This document shows, one piece after another, positions 10,440 to 21,926 of a stretch of DNA of 50,064 nucleotides. Below the pieces are notes generated by a model that was given only the letters and a program-made list of their open reading frames with translations, did no database searches and was not told the DNA's origin. The stretch is from assembly GCF_030538695.1 (NCBI RefSeq), contig NZ_JAUNTN010000025.1, positions 1-50,064 on the forward strand. Direction: 5' to 3'. The DNA comes from Paracoccus sp. (in: a-proteobacteria). Lineage in GTDB: Bacteria > Pseudomonadota > Alphaproteobacteria > Rhodobacterales > Rhodobacteraceae. The stretch's first letter is position 1; every line of letters begins with the position of its first letter. Both the position numbers and the translations under genes were made by a program.

Positions 10440-10838
10440 TTAACCGCGCAGGGCCTCGCCGCTGGGACGACCGGGAGGCGTGCAGTTCTGGCCCTGTGTG
10501 CAATGGGGGTGCTTGCCCCGCTTGTTGCCATCGCGCTTGCCCTGACGCGCCCCGGCGCTGTCCGGGCGGCGCTCGCTGCGGTGGGCGTCAGACTGACCCC
10601 GATCCTGACGCGGCCCGGCATTGGCGTCAGGGCGCTGGCCCTGCGGACGCCCGGCCTGCTGGTGGTCACGCTGCCGGGTCATCGCCCGCTGACGGTCCTG
10701 CTGCGGGCGCTGGGCCTGATCCTGCGGCGGCAAGGGGCGGACGGTCTGGTTGTTGTTGCTGGTCTGCGCGATGGCGGGAACCGTGGCCGAGGTTGCCAGT
10801 GCAATCAGAGCGATGCTGAGCGGTTTCAAGATGTTCAT
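10440..10838 (-). CDS. Small secreted Gln/Arg-rich low-complexity protein
   Basis: The 132-residue product has a clear signal peptide (MNILKPLSIALIALATSATV, then PAIAQ) and a mature part rich in Q, R, D, P and G with degenerate QRPQQDRQR-like units. It is therefore probably a disordered, strongly basic periplasmic or exported protein. Two cysteines occur near the C-terminus (HCTQGQNC). I do not recognise a family. The start at 10838 is supported by the signal peptide and an AAGGATAAGG ribosome site; the frame is open further upstream but that part does not look coding. It converges on DUF4260 and shares its terminator. Confidence 0.7.
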   Translation of the reverse strand: MNILKPLSIALIALATSATVPAIAQTSNNNQTVRPLPPQDQAQRPQQDRQRAMTRQRDHQQAGRPQGQRPDANAGPRQDRGQSDAHRSERRPDSAGARQGKRDGNKRGKHPHCTQGQNCTPPGRPSGEALRG

Positions 10839-11208
10839 GGCCTTATCCTTTATAGGGCTTTTGGGAGCGGATACCTTGCCCCAATGCTGGTTAATGCGGC
10901 AGAGAATCACCTCTGGCCTGCTGATAGGATAGGCCGAGCTTGCCAAACCAAAGCGAAACGGGTGGAAATCATTGCGGCCTTGGCAGATTTTCTGGGGCTG
11001 TTAGGCGAATCTTAGGGATTATGGTCTAAACTGAGGGATAATTTCAGTCTGTCCAAAGGGGGGAGGATTGTCGCAGCCAATGAAACGCCAGCCTTTGCAG
11101 GCCCGATTCGACCGCGCTTGCCGTTGACCCTGCCCAATGGCGCGGCTAAACGGACCATAGCCAAACCCAATGCACGCGCCCCGCGCTGCGCCAGTAGGGA
11201 GCCCGCCA
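10839..11208. other. Intergenic region between the secreted-protein gene and nuoA
   Basis: About 370 bp separate these divergent genes, and no further gene was identified in it. It is locally richer in A and T than its surroundings, for example the stretch around 11020-11060. It must hold the promoter of the whole complex I operon and that of the secreted-protein gene. One sigma70-like pair near nuoA is listed separately. I saw no strong palindrome that would suggest an operator. Confidence 0.5.
11124..11151 (+). promoter_or_regulatory. Possible sigma70-type promoter of the nuo operon
   Basis: TTGACC at 11124-11129 and CTAAAC at 11146-11151 are separated by 16 bases, and the nuoA start lies 58 bases beyond. 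The -35 box matches five of six consensus positions; the -10 box is weak, as is common in this group. This was found by eye only. Confidence 0.35.
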
Positions 11209-12098
<890 letters not shown>

Positions 12099-12101
12099 GC
12101 G

Positions 12102-12722
12102 ATGAGCGTTTATCCCGATCTTGAAGGTCTGGCCGATCTGGCCGAGATGATCGCCGCCCGCTTCCCGGATCATGTGCAGGGCCACGCGATCCATGCGGGC
12201 GATCTGACCGTGACCGTTACCCTGTCCGGTCTGCGCGAAGTGGCCGAGTTTCTGCACAATGACGCGTCGTGCCAGTTCACTTCGCTGATCGACATTACCG
12301 CGATTGACTGGCCGCAGCGGGCGGCGCGGTTCGATATGGTCTGGCACCTGCTGTCGATGCACCGTAACCGCCGCATCCGCCTGAAGGCTGCGGCGCGTGA
12401 GGATGATCTGGTTCCCTCACTGATCCCGGTCTATCCCAATGCCAACTGGTATGAGCGTGAGGTGTTCGACCTGTTCGGCATCCTGTTTGCGGGCCACCCG
12501 GATTTGCGCCGCATCCTGACCGATTATGGTTTCCGCGGCCACCCGTTGCGCAAGGACTTTCCGACGACTGGTTATGTCGAGGTGCGCTATTCCGACGCCG
12601 AAAAGCGCGTGGTTTACGAACCCGTCAAGCTGGTTCAGGAATACCGCCAGTTCGACTTCCTCTCGCCGTGGGAAGGTGCGCAATACGTCCTGCCCGGCGA
12701 TGAAAAAGGGGCGGAAAAGTGA
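12102..12722 (+). CDS. nuoC: NADH-quinone oxidoreductase subunit C
   Basis: NuoC (Nqo5/30-kDa) is a peripheral-arm subunit that packs against NuoD. It has 206 residues, close to the usual length, and carries the family signature [30 protein letters not shown] with GHPLRKDFP. In this organism it is separate from nuoD (they are fused in E. coli), with two unrelated genes inserted between them. The stop overlaps the GTG of the thioesterase-like gene. Confidence 0.97.
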   Translation: MSVYPDLEGLADLAEMIAARFPDHVQGHAIHAGDLTVTVTLSGLREVAEFLHNDASCQFTSLIDITAIDWPQRAARFDMVWHLLSMHRNRRIRLKAAAREDDLVPSLIPVYPNANWYEREVFDLFGILFAGHPDLRRILTDYGFRGHPLRKDFPTTGYVEVRYSDAEKRVVYEPVKLVQEYRQFDFLSPWEGAQYVLPGDEKGAEK

Positions 12723-13150
12723 AACCCGGCCTGGAAATCGGCGCTACGCATCAGCATCGTATGACGGTTCTGCCGAACCATACGGTGCGCGCGCTGTTTT
12801 CCGAGGTGGGGGCTTTCCCGGATATGCCAGAGGTGATGGCGACCGCCTATTACACCGGGCTGATGGAATGGGCCTGCGTCGAGCTGATCAAGCCTTTCTA
12901 TGAGGCGGGCGAACAATCCCTTGGCACCCATGTCGATTTCAGCCATGTCGCGCCGACCCTGCCGGGGCAGGAGGTCACTGTGACCGCGCGGCTGGAGGAA
13001 AACGACGGCAAGTTCCTGTGGTTCACGGTCTCGGCGCATGATGGTGTAGACCTGATCGGGCAGGGCCGCCATCAGCGGGCGCTGATCCGCGATGACCGTT
13101 TTAACGACCGGCTGGCGAAGAAACGTGCCGCTGCCGGATTGGGGGCGTGA
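12719..13150 (+). CDS. Thioesterase-family protein (hotdog fold, FlK-like) in the nuo operon
   Basis: This is a 143-residue hotdog-fold protein resembling fluoroacetyl-CoA thioesterase FlK and related acyl-CoA thioesterases. Segments matching the FlK catalytic positions are present: the Thr in [12 protein letters not shown], the Glu of LMEWAC, and the His in [18 protein letters not shown]. The substrate is unknown. The GTG start overlaps the nuoC stop (GTGA), so translation is coupled to complex I genes. It is not a complex I subunit in known structures; a role in acyl-CoA metabolism or as a passenger gene is inference. Confidence 0.82.
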   Translation: MKPGLEIGATHQHRMTVLPNHTVRALFSEVGAFPDMPEVMATAYYTGLMEWACVELIKPFYEAGEQSLGTHVDFSHVAPTLPGQEVTVTARLEENDGKFLWFTVSAHDGVDLIGQGRHQRALIRDDRFNDRLAKKRAAAGLGA

Positions 13151-13587
13151 TGGCGGTGACGTTGCAACCGGCTGAGGTCATGGGGCGCTGCCTCTGCGGT
13201 GCCTGCACCTTTGTCGCCCGTCCGCAGGGGCGTGCGCATGTCTGTCATTGCAGCATGTGCCGGCAATGGACCGGCGGCATGTTCATCAGCGTCGGGCTGG
13301 CCGAAGCGGCACGTTTTGACGATGCCGTGCCCGTGGCTGTGTTCCGGTCCTCCGAATGGGGCGAGCGGGTGTTTTGCAAGACCTGCGGGGCCTCGCTGAT
13401 CTGGCGGATGCAGGACGGGGCGATGAGCGCGGCCTCGGTCCAGTGTTTCGACGATCCGGGGCAATTCGCGCTGGAATCGGAAATCTTCATTGACGAAAAA
13501 CCCGCCAGCTATGCGCTGGCCGGGCATCATCAGACCATGACCGGAGCCGAGGTCATGGCGATGTTTGCCCCAACGAGCGAGGGCTGA
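13150..13587 (+). CDS. GFA/CENP-V family zinc protein in the nuo operon
   Basis: The 145-residue product belongs to the glutathione-dependent formaldehyde-activating (GFA/CENP-V) fold family. Zinc-ligand cysteines are in GRCLCGACTF, VCHCSMCRQWTGG and CKTCGASLIW, in the usual order. Members bind zinc and are often annotated as aldehyde-activating or glutathione-adduct lyases, but most are uncharacterised. The ATG at 13150 overlaps the previous TGA (TGATG); a GTG sits just before it at 13147. It lies three bases before nuoD. Confidence 0.85.
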   Translation: MAVTLQPAEVMGRCLCGACTFVARPQGRAHVCHCSMCRQWTGGMFISVGLAEAARFDDAVPVAVFRSSEWGERVFCKTCGASLIWRMQDGAMSAASVQCFDDPGQFALESEIFIDEKPASYALAGHHQTMTGAEVMAMFAPTSEG

Positions 13588-13590
13588 GGC

Positions 13591-14829
13591 ATGGATGGTG
13601 ATATTCGCAATAACAAATACGACGACGGCAGCGAGGATCGGCTGACCGCCGAACAGCGCATCCGCAATTTCAACATCAACTTTGGCCCGCAGCACCCGGC
13701 TGCGCATGGTGTGCTGCGCATGGTGCTGGAGCTGGATGGCGAAATCGTCGAACGCGCCGATCCGCATATCGGTCTGCTGCATCGCGGCACCGAAAAGCTG
13801 ATGGAATCGCGGACTTATTTGCAGAACGCGCCCTATCTGGACCGTCTGGACTATGTGTCTCCGATGAATCAGGAACACGCCTATTGTCTGGCGATTGAAA
13901 AGCTGACCGGCACGGTTATTCCGCGCCGCGCCAGCCTGATCCGGGTGATGTTCTGCGAAATCGGGCGCCTGCTGAACCACCTCCTGACGCTGACCACCGG
14001 CGCGATGGACGTGGGGGCGCTGACTCCGCCGCTTTGGGGGCATGAGCCGCGCGAAGACCTGATGATCTTTTATGAACGCGCCTCGGGGGCGCGTCTGCAT
14101 GCCAATTATTTCCGCCCCGGCGGTGTGCATCAGGATCTGGATGCGAACTTCCTCGACGATCTGGAAGCCTGGTGCGAGACGTTCCCCAAGAAGGTCGATG
14201 ACATCCACACCCTGCTGACTGAGAACCGTATTTTCAAACAGCGTCTGGTCGATATTGGTATCGTCTCGCCCGAGGAGGCGCAAGCGTGGGGCTTTACCGG
14301 CGTGATGGCCCGTGGTTCGGGTCTGGCATGGGATTTGCGCCGCAGCCAGCCTTATGAATGTTATGATGAGTTCGATTTTCAGGTGCCGGTCGGCAAGAAT
14401 GGCGACTGCTACGACCGCTATCTGATCCGCATGGCGGAAATGTATGAAAGCACCAAGATCATCAAGCAGGCGATTGCGAAACTGCGGGCGGAACCGGCGG
14501 GTGACGTGCTGGCGCGGGGCAAGCTGACGCCGCCGCGTCGTTCTGACATGAAGCGCGACATGGAAAGCCTGATCCACCACTTCAAACTTTATACCGAAGG
14601 GTTCAAGGTTCCGGCAGGCGAAGTTTACGCCGCAGTTGAGGCCCCGAAGGGAGAGTTCGGCGTCTATATGGTCGCGGATGGCACCAACAAACCCTATCGC
14701 GTCAAGCTGCGTGCGCCGGGTTATGCACATTTGCAGGCGATGGACTGGATGGCGCGGGGGCATTTGCTCGCCGATGTGGCCGCCATCATCGCCACCATGG
14801 ACATCGTGTTCGGTGAGGTTGACCGCTAA
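13591..14829 (+). CDS. nuoD: NADH-quinone oxidoreductase subunit D
   Basis: NuoD (Nqo4/49-kDa) forms the ubiquinone-reduction cavity with NuoB. The protein has 412 residues, as in Paracoccus. Key stretches are [13 protein letters not shown] with the quinone-site histidine, [26 protein letters not shown], and the C-terminal end [10 protein letters not shown]. The start is [20 protein letters not shown]. No anomalies were seen. Confidence 0.98.
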   Translation: MDGDIRNNKYDDGSEDRLTAEQRIRNFNINFGPQHPAAHGVLRMVLELDGEIVERADPHIGLLHRGTEKLMESRTYLQNAPYLDRLDYVSPMNQEHAYCLAIEKLTGTVIPRRASLIRVMFCEIGRLLNHLLTLTTGAMDVGALTPPLWGHEPREDLMIFYERASGARLHANYFRPGGVHQDLDANFLDDLEAWCETFPKKVDDIHTLLTENRIFKQRLVDIGIVSPEEAQAWGFTGVMARGSGLAWDLRRSQPYECYDEFDFQVPVGKNGDCYDRYLIRMAEMYESTKIIKQAIAKLRAEPAGDVLARGKLTPPRRSDMKRDMESLIHHFKLYTEGFKVPAGEVYAAVEAPKGEFGVYMVADGTNKPYRVKLRAPGYAHLQAMDWMARGHLLADVAAIIATMDIVFGEVDR

Positions 14830-14853
14830 GCGGTTGACATGAAAGGGCAGGGT

Positions 14854-14970
14854 ATGGCGGACGTGACAAACTTTATTATGCTTGTCGGGGTGGTTTCCAC
14901 CTCGTTCGGGCTTTCAGCTGTGCCGGTTCTGCTGCCCCTTGCCGTGCTGTTTCTGGGGGTATCGTTGTGA
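14854..14970 (+). CDS. Tiny single-helix membrane protein between nuoD and nuoE
   Basis: This short frame encodes 38 residues starting MADVTNFIMLVGVVSTSFGL and ending in the hydrophobic run VLLPLAVLFLGVSL. It would be one or two short membrane segments. AAGGG lies about seven bases before the ATG at 14854; an upstream ATG at 14839 would add five residues. The gap between nuoD and nuoE is unusually long (208 bp) and this frame fills its first half. I know of no named family. The rest of the gap holds a short GGCC-TTTCT-GGCC hairpin at 14991-15003 with a T-rich tail, before nuoE. Confidence 0.5.
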   Translation: MADVTNFIMLVGVVSTSFGLSAVPVLLPLAVLFLGVSL

Positions 14971-15037
14971 TGTTTACCCGCTCGTTTAACGGCCTTTCTG
15001 GCCAGATTTTCGTTTTGTAAGGAAAGGGCTGCACCCG

Positions 15038-15751
15038 ATGCTTCGCCGCCTGTCACCCAACCAGCCCGACAGTTTCGCCTTTACCCCGGCGAATCTGGAA
15101 TACGCGCAAGCGTGGATTTCCAAATACCCCGAAGGCCGCCAGCAATCGGCGGTGATTCCGCTGTTGTGGCGGGCGCAGGAACAAGAGGGCTGGCTGACCA
15201 AGCCCGCGATCGAATATGTCGCGGATATGCTGGGCATGGCCTATATCCGGGTGCTGGAGGTTGCGACCTTCTATTTCATGTTCCAGCTTCAGCCGGTGGG
15301 CAGCATTGCGAATATTCAGATTTGCGGCACCACCACCTGCATGATCTGCGGGGCCGAGGATCTGATTCGTGTCTGCAAGGAAAAGATAGCGCCGACGCCG
15401 CATACCCTGTCCGCCGATGGCCGCTTCTCTTGGGAGGAGGTCGAATGTCTTGGTGCCTGCACCAATGCGCCGATGGTCCAGATCGGCAAGGATTTCTACG
15501 AAGATCTGACGGCTGAAAAGCTGTCCGGGCTGATCGACGCCTTTGCCGCCGGTCAGGTGCCGGTTCCGGGGCCGCAGAACGGGCGTTTCTCGTCCGAGGC
15601 GCTGGGCGGGCCGACCGCTCTGGCCGGGCTGAAAGGCACCGGGGCGCAGTATAACGGCAGCGTGCAGCGCGCCGTTGATCTGGGTGAAACCGTCAAGCGT
15701 ATTGACGGAACCGAAGCTCCGATCCTGACTCCGTGGCTGAAAGGACGCTGA
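15038..15751 (+). CDS. nuoE: NADH-quinone oxidoreductase subunit E
   Basis: NuoE (Nqo2/24-kDa) carries the [2Fe-2S] cluster N1a beside the FMN site of NuoF. The 237-residue length agrees with Paracoccus Nqo2. The cluster ligands lie in [14 protein letters not shown] and [13 protein letters not shown]. The last 80 residues are a low-complexity tail rich in Gly, Ala and Pro. The gene is preceded by AAGGAAAGGG and followed after ten bases by the helix-hairpin-helix membrane protein. Confidence 0.97.
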   Translation: MLRRLSPNQPDSFAFTPANLEYAQAWISKYPEGRQQSAVIPLLWRAQEQEGWLTKPAIEYVADMLGMAYIRVLEVATFYFMFQLQPVGSIANIQICGTTTCMICGAEDLIRVCKEKIAPTPHTLSADGRFSWEEVECLGACTNAPMVQIGKDFYEDLTAEKLSGLIDAFAAGQVPVPGPQNGRFSSEALGGPTALAGLKGTGAQYNGSVQRAVDLGETVKRIDGTEAPILTPWLKGR

Positions 15752-15761
15752 GGGCAGGGCG

Positions 15762-16595
15762 ATGGATAAGGCACAATGCACGATGAATTGCTGGATAGCG
15801 GGCGCGGTTGCGGGCCTGCTGGTCTGGCTGTTGTCGTGGATTACGGGGGCTTTGCCGCCCTTGGCTGGTCTGCTGTTTGGCCTGCTGACCATGTGGTTCC
15901 TGGCGCGGTTCCTGATCTGGGGGCTGTGTTCGGACCGCTACAAGAACGGCGATTGGGCGCTGGTCGAAGGTTCGGTCTGGGCTGCGGTGCCGGAAACCGC
16001 CCCGGTCGTTGAGGCAGAGGATCAGCAGGATGTTGCGGAACCTGTCGCGCAGCCGTTGATGGCGGTTCCTGCCCGTGCCGAGGTCGTGGCTGAGGCTGTG
16101 TCGGAACCTGCGCCTGAGGTTGTGGCCGAAGAACCTGCGGTGGAACCTGTCGCAGATCGGACGGATGCCAAGGCTAAGAAAAAGGCCAAAAAGGAGAAGG
16201 CCGCGAAAAAAGCGGCTAAGGCTGAAAAGGCGGACAAGGCGAAAAGCCGTATCAAAAAGCTGGAAAAGGGGCTGAAAGAGGTCTCGAAACCACGCAAAAA
16301 GGCAAAAGCGGTAAAAGAAGCTGCGAAAACCGCTGCGGTTCTGCCCGCCGATGATCTGAAGCAGATCAAAGGCATTGGGCCGAAGCTGGAAAAAGTGCTG
16401 TCTGATGAGGGTCTTACCCGCTTCGAACAGGTCGCGGCACTGGACGATGCGCAAATTGACGCGCTGGCGGCAAAGCTGGGCCGCTTGGGCAGCCGCATCC
16501 GTAGCGATGAATGGGTCGCGCAGGCGCAAATCCTTGCGGCGGGTGGTGCGACAGAATTTTCCTCACGCGTGGGCAAAGGTGAGGTATATGAGTAA
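15762..16595 (+). CDS. Membrane-anchored Lys/Ala-rich protein with helix-hairpin-helix domain
   Basis: The 277-residue product has an unusual layout. Residues about 8-52 form two membrane helices. Residues about 70-125 are rich in Val, Ala, Pro and Glu. Residues about 130-190 are a strongly basic Lys/Ala stretch likely to be helical. A C-terminal domain with the helix-hairpin-helix signature DDLKQIKGIGPKLEKVL follows, a motif that normally contacts DNA or RNA backbones. It sits at the place of URF1 in the P. denitrificans nqo cluster; from memory, some Rhodobacter NuoE proteins carry a comparable C-terminal extension. The role in complex I is unknown. The stop overlaps the next ATG (TAATG). 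Confidence 0.85.
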   Translation: MDKAQCTMNCWIAGAVAGLLVWLLSWITGALPPLAGLLFGLLTMWFLARFLIWGLCSDRYKNGDWALVEGSVWAAVPETAPVVEAEDQQDVAEPVAQPLMAVPARAEVVAEAVSEPAPEVVAEEPAVEPVADRTDAKAKKKAKKEKAAKKAAKAEKADKAKSRIKKLEKGLKEVSKPRKKAKAVKEAAKTAAVLPADDLKQIKGIGPKLEKVLSDEGLTRFEQVAALDDAQIDALAAKLGRLGSRIRSDEWVAQAQILAAGGATEFSSRVGKGEVYE

Positions 16596-16801
16596 TGGCG
16601 CAGAACGCGGATTTCGGGCAGATGCGGCTGGTCGGGGGCGTGATCGCCGCCACGATGCTGGTCTGGCTGGCCGTGAACTGGGCCGGGCGGGCCTATGGCT
16701 GGCCCGCGCAATACGCCTTTCTGGCCGATCTGGCCGCGATTGGGGCGTTGATCTGGTCGCTGGCCGTCACATGGCGGCTGTGGAAGCGGCGGCAAGGATG
16801 A
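16595..16801 (+). CDS. DUF5337 family two-helix membrane protein
   Basis: The 68-residue protein has two hydrophobic helices (residues about 13-30 and 40-60) and a basic C-terminus (WRLWKRRQG). It resembles the DUF5337 family found in Rhodobacterales nuo operons. Function is unknown. The ATG overlaps the previous stop, and nuoF follows after 42 bases. Confidence 0.8.
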   Translation: MAQNADFGQMRLVGGVIAATMLVWLAVNWAGRAYGWPAQYAFLADLAAIGALIWSLAVTWRLWKRRQG

Positions 16802-18139
<1,338 letters not shown>

Positions 18140-18142
18140 GCG

Positions 18143-18604
18143 ATGAAAGGGCAGATCCTGCATCTGGACGAAGCGACGGGCCGGGGGGTGATTACCACCC
18201 CGGACGGGCGGCGCTTTGCGTTCCATGCGGATCAGCTTTTGGGCGATGGTCAGGTGGCGCGGGCCGGTGTGGCGGTCGATTTCCAGCCGCAGGACGATTT
18301 CGCCTTTGACATCTACCCCGATCCCGGTGCGCCGGTTCAGGCTTGGTCCGGGGCGCAGAAGAACAAGGTTATTGCGGCGCTTCTGGCGTTTTTCCTTGGC
18401 GGTTTCGGTGCGCACAAGTTCTATATCGGCGCCAATGGGGCTGGCGTGATCATGGCAGTTTGCGGGCTGTTCGGCTGGGTTTTGCTGTTTGTCCCGACCG
18501 TTATCGTCTGGACCATCGCTTTGATTGAGGCGCTGATCTACGCGACCCGCTCGGATGAGGATTTTTACCGTCAGTATGAACTGGGCAAGAAGGCATGGTT
18601 CTGA
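18143..18604 (+). CDS. Cold-shock-like domain fused to a TM2 domain
   Basis: The 153-residue protein joins an N-terminal segment of about 60 residues that looks like a cold-shock/OB fold ([17 protein letters not shown], then [12 protein letters not shown]) to a TM2 domain. The latter has two membrane helices and the signature [26 protein letters not shown]2 proteins are of mostly unknown function. It lies three bases after nuoF, in the position of URF2 of the Paracoccus cluster. Whether the OB-like part binds RNA is not shown. Confidence 0.82.
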   Translation: MKGQILHLDEATGRGVITTPDGRRFAFHADQLLGDGQVARAGVAVDFQPQDDFAFDIYPDPGAPVQAWSGAQKNKVIAALLAFFLGGFGAHKFYIGANGAGVIMAVCGLFGWVLLFVPTVIVWTIALIEALIYATRSDEDFYRQYELGKKAWF

Positions 18605-18705
18605 TGGCGGGGTATCGCACACATAAGGGTCACGAAAGCCTGATGCAGCGCGGCGCGGTGCAGGGGCGTTACAGTTGTGGTAAAATCCCGAACAGGACCA
18701 CAACG

Positions 18706-19116
18706 ATGAAACGACTCGCACAATTTGCCGCTTTTGCCTTGGGGGCCGTGATTCTGGCGCAGCCTGCCGCTGCTTTGGAACCACTTTCGCAGAACCGCTA
18801 CATCAACGACCGTCTGATCGCCGCCCGCGTGGCTGACCGGGTGCGCCGCGAATGTCCCAGCATCGACGCGCGAATGGTCAAGGCATGGGGTGAGGCCCGC
18901 GCCCTGAAACGCTATGCCGAACGGCAGGGTTACAGCGCGGCGCAGATTGACGCTTTCCTCGACAGCCGCCCGGATCGCCAGCGCATCTATGCCGTGGCCG
19001 AGGATTACCTGAAAAAGAACGGCGCCCGTGCGGGTGACGCTGAAAGTTTTTGCCGCATCGGGCGGGATGAAATTGCGAAGAATACGGTCAGTGGATCGTT
19101 GCTTCGCGCAAGATAA
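18706..19116 (+). CDS. DUF5333 family small exported protein
   Basis: The 136-residue product begins with a signal peptide ([20 protein letters not shown], then AAALEPL). The mature part is helical with two cysteines ([10 protein letters not shown] and [11 protein letters not shown]) that could form a disulfide in the periplasm. It matches the Rhodobacterales DUF5333 family of unknown function. The start at 18706 is fixed by the signal peptide; the open frame runs back to 18595. It ends 12 bases before nuoG, and an ACCACAACG leader precedes it. Confidence 0.78.
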   Translation: MKRLAQFAAFALGAVILAQPAAALEPLSQNRYINDRLIAARVADRVRRECPSIDARMVKAWGEARALKRYAERQGYSAAQIDAFLDSRPDRQRIYAVAEDYLKKNGARAGDAESFCRIGRDEIAKNTVSGSLLRAR

Positions 19117-19128
19117 GGACGAGGACGC

Positions 19129-21135
19129 ATGGCTGACCTGCGGACAATTCGGATCGACGGGATCGACGTTGAGGTCGATCCCAACCTGACGCTGATTCAG
19201 GCGTGTGAGCAGGCGGGGATCGAGGTTCCGCGTTTCTGCTATCACGAGCGTTTGTCGATTGCCGGGAACTGCCGCATGTGTCTGGTCGAGGTCGTCGGCG
19301 GCCCGCCCAAGCCTGCGGCAAGCTGCGCCATGCAGATCAAGGATTTGCGCCCCGGTCCCGATGGCGCACCCTCGGAAATCAAGACCAACAGCCCGATGGT
19401 CCGCAAGGCCCGTGAGGGCGTGATGGAGTTTCTGCTGATCAATCACCCGCTGGACTGCCCGATCTGCGATCAGGGCGGAGAGTGTGATTTGCAGGATCAG
19501 GCGATGGCCTATGGCGTTGATTTCAGCCGCTATCGTGAACCGAAACGGGCGTCTGAGGATCTGAACCTTGGCCCGCTGGTCGAAACCCATATGACCCGCT
19601 GCATTTCCTGCACCCGCTGCGTGCGTTTCACGACTGAGGTCGCGGGGATCACCCAGATGGGCCAGACCGGCCGGGGTGAGGATGCCGAGATCACCAGCTA
19701 TCTGAACCAGACGCTCGACAGCAATATGCAGGGCAATATCATTGACTTGTGCCCGGTGGGTGCGCTGGTTAGCAAGCCTTATGCGTTCACCGCCCGCCCG
19801 TGGGAACTGACCAAGACCGAGACCATCGACGTGATGGACGCGCTTGGCAGCAATATCCGCGTGGACACCAAGGGGCGCGAAGTCATGCGCATCCTGCCGC
19901 GCAACCATGATGGCGTGAATGAGGAATGGATCAGCGACAAAACCCGTTTCGTCTGGGATGGGCTGCGTCGCCAGCGTCTGGACCGGCCTTATGTCCGCGA
20001 AAACGGCAAGCTGCGTCCGGCGGACTGGCCTGAGGCGCTGGCCGTTGCCACCAAGGCGCTGAAGGGCAAGCGGGTCGCGGGGCTGGTCGGTGATCTGGCG
20101 TCGGCGGAATCGGCCTTCAGTCTGAAAACCCTGATCGAAGGGCTTGGCGGTTCCGTGGAATGTCGCACGGATAACGCGCGGCTGCCCGCCGGCAATCGCT
20201 CGGCCTATGTTGGCACGGCGCAGATTGCCGATCTGGATTCGGCAGATCGTGTGGTCATCATCGGCTGCAACCCGCGTTTCGATGCGCCGGTGCTGAACGC
20301 CCGCATCCGCAAGGCTTGGGCGCGTGGCGCTGATGTTGCCCTGATCGGCGAGGCCGTGGACCTGACCTATGGTTATGACCATCTTGGCGCCGACCGTGCT
20401 GCGCTGGCCCGTCTGGTTGCCGCGCCGGGCGACAAGCCCGCGCTGGTGATCGTCGGTCAGAACGCGATCCGCGAGGCCGATGGCGAGGCGGTTCTGGCCA
20501 ATGCGCAAAAGCTGGTCGAGGCAACCGGCGGCAAGCTGCTGGTTCTGCATACGGCGGCAGGTCGGGTTGGCGCGATGGATGTCGGTGCCGTGACCGAAGG
20601 CGGGCTGATTGCCGCGACCGAAGGTGCCGAGGTGATCTTTAACCTTGGTGCGGATGAAATCGAAATCGCGCCGGGTGCTTTCGTGATCTATCAGGGCAGC
20701 CACGGCGACCGTGGCGCGGCCCGCGCCGATGTGATCCTGCCCGCCGCTTGCTACACTGAGGAATCGGGCCTGTTCGTGAATACCGAAGGGCGGCCTCAGC
20801 TTGCGGTCCGGGCCAATTTCGCGCCCGGTCAGGCCAAGGAAAACTGGGCAATCCTGCGGGCGCTGTCGGCGGAACTGGGCGCGACCCTGCCGTGGGACAG
20901 CCTTGCCGCGCTGCGCCGCGCTCTGGTTCAGGCGGTGCCGCATCTGGGGCAGGTGGACAGCGTGCCGGAAAATGCATGGCAGGCGCTGACCCGTCTGGAT
21001 ATGGGGCAGGCCGATTTCCTGTCGCAGCGGGGCGATTATTACCTGACCAATGCCATCGCCCGCGCTTCGGCCCTGATGGGCGAGGTTGCGGCACAGGCTG
21101 CGGCGCGCAAGGCTGCGCCGCTCGCGGCGGAGTAA
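19129..21135 (+). CDS. nuoG: NADH-quinone oxidoreductase subunit G
   Basis: NuoG (Nqo3/75-kDa) is the large iron-sulfur subunit of the peripheral arm. In 668 residues it shows the N1b ligands ([19 protein letters not shown] and SCAM), the N5 ligands with histidine ([17 protein letters not shown]), the N4 ligands ([10 protein letters not shown] and CPVGAL), and a C-terminal molybdopterin-oxidoreductase-like domain that has no cofactor in known complex I. Length and start [12 protein letters not shown] are usual. Confidence 0.98.
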   Translation: MADLRTIRIDGIDVEVDPNLTLIQACEQAGIEVPRFCYHERLSIAGNCRMCLVEVVGGPPKPAASCAMQIKDLRPGPDGAPSEIKTNSPMVRKAREGVMEFLLINHPLDCPICDQGGECDLQDQAMAYGVDFSRYREPKRASEDLNLGPLVETHMTRCISCTRCVRFTTEVAGITQMGQTGRGEDAEITSYLNQTLDSNMQGNIIDLCPVGALVSKPYAFTARPWELTKTETIDVMDALGSNIRVDTKGREVMRILPRNHDGVNEEWISDKTRFVWDGLRRQRLDRPYVRENGKLRPADWPEALAVATKALKGKRVAGLVGDLASAESAFSLKTLIEGLGGSVECRTDNARLPAGNRSAYVGTAQIADLDSADRVVIIGCNPRFDAPVLNARIRKAWARGADVALIGEAVDLTYGYDHLGADRAALARLVAAPGDKPALVIVGQNAIREADGEAVLANAQKLVEATGGKLLVLHTAAGRVGAMDVGAVTEGGLIAATEGAEVIFNLGADEIEIAPGAFVIYQGSHGDRGAARADVILPAACYTEESGLFVNTEGRPQLAVRANFAPGQAKENWAILRALSAELGATLPWDSLAALRRALVQAVPHLGQVDSVPENAWQALTRLDMGQADFLSQRGDYYLTNAIARASALMGEVAAQAAARKAAPLAAE

Positions 21136-21139
21136 GGCG

Positions 21140-21907
21140 ATGCTGCGGCGGGGGGGAATTGCGCTTGTTCTGACGGCGGGGCTGACGGCCTGTGCGCAGG
21201 ATGCTGTGCAGGACCGCCCGCAGCCCAAGCCGGAACAACTGGCCACGCAACTGGTGGCCGCAGGCCAGCAGGGTGGTAAGGCGCGTCCGGTGCTGACAAC
21301 GGCGCGGGTCTCGACCAAAACCGGCGAGATCATGATTCTGGAGCCGGATGGCTCGATCTCGACCATGACGCTGGATTCACAGCGCGGGCGGGCGGCCATG
21401 ATGGCGACGGAATCGGTGGCGCTGAACCCGGAACTGTTGGACATGCTGGACAATCGGACGGTTTCCAGCCTGCCACGGGTCCGGATGCCGGCCGGAAAAT
21501 CCCTGCAAGAACAAAAGATCGAAGCGTTCAACAAACGCAGCGGCCCGGCGCTGCCGCGCTTTCCGGCGGGCTATGTCGCGGATGCGGATAGCTTTATCGC
21601 CACGCGGGTGACGCCGGTTCCGCGCGAAGGTGCGGGTTCTGATCTGATCGAAGTGGTCGCAAACTTGCGGGCAGGGGTGGACGACCGCACCGCCTTCGCC
21701 TATGCCACCTGCGCATTGGCCGGTTGGGCCAAGGCGAATGGCAGCCCATACGCACGGCATGTCCGAACGCTAAAGGACACGCGGAACGGAAAGCTGCTGG
21801 TGGATTCGGCCTTTACCCTGTCGCGGACCCGGCCCATGGGTTTGCAGGTGATGGAAACCGAAACCACCTTGCGCGAATGTGAAAGCCGGGGCATCCCGGC
21901 AGCGTGA
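21140..21907 (+). CDS. Predicted lipoprotein in the nuo operon
   Basis: The 255-residue protein starts [20 protein letters not shown], a signal peptide ending in a lipobox (LTAC), so it is probably lipidated on the outer face of the inner membrane or on the outer membrane. The mature part has no motif I recognise, with one stretch [19 protein letters not shown] and two late cysteines. It lies four bases after nuoG and 19 before nuoH, in the place of URF4 of the P. denitrificans cluster. Function unknown. Confidence 0.8.
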   Translation: MLRRGGIALVLTAGLTACAQDAVQDRPQPKPEQLATQLVAAGQQGGKARPVLTTARVSTKTGEIMILEPDGSISTMTLDSQRGRAAMMATESVALNPELLDMLDNRTVSSLPRVRMPAGKSLQEQKIEAFNKRSGPALPRFPAGYVADADSFIATRVTPVPREGAGSDLIEVVANLRAGVDDRTAFAYATCALAGWAKANGSPYARHVRTLKDTRNGKLLVDSAFTLSRTRPMGLQVMETETTLRECESRGIPAA

Positions 21908-21926
21908 TGAGAGGGACACGATTGTA

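Noticed and set aside
18571..21534. Very long minus-strand open frame opposite nuoG and its neighbours
   Set aside because: It is a shadow frame: nuoG is certain on the plus strand, and high GC keeps the antisense frame open. The product has no recognisable domain.
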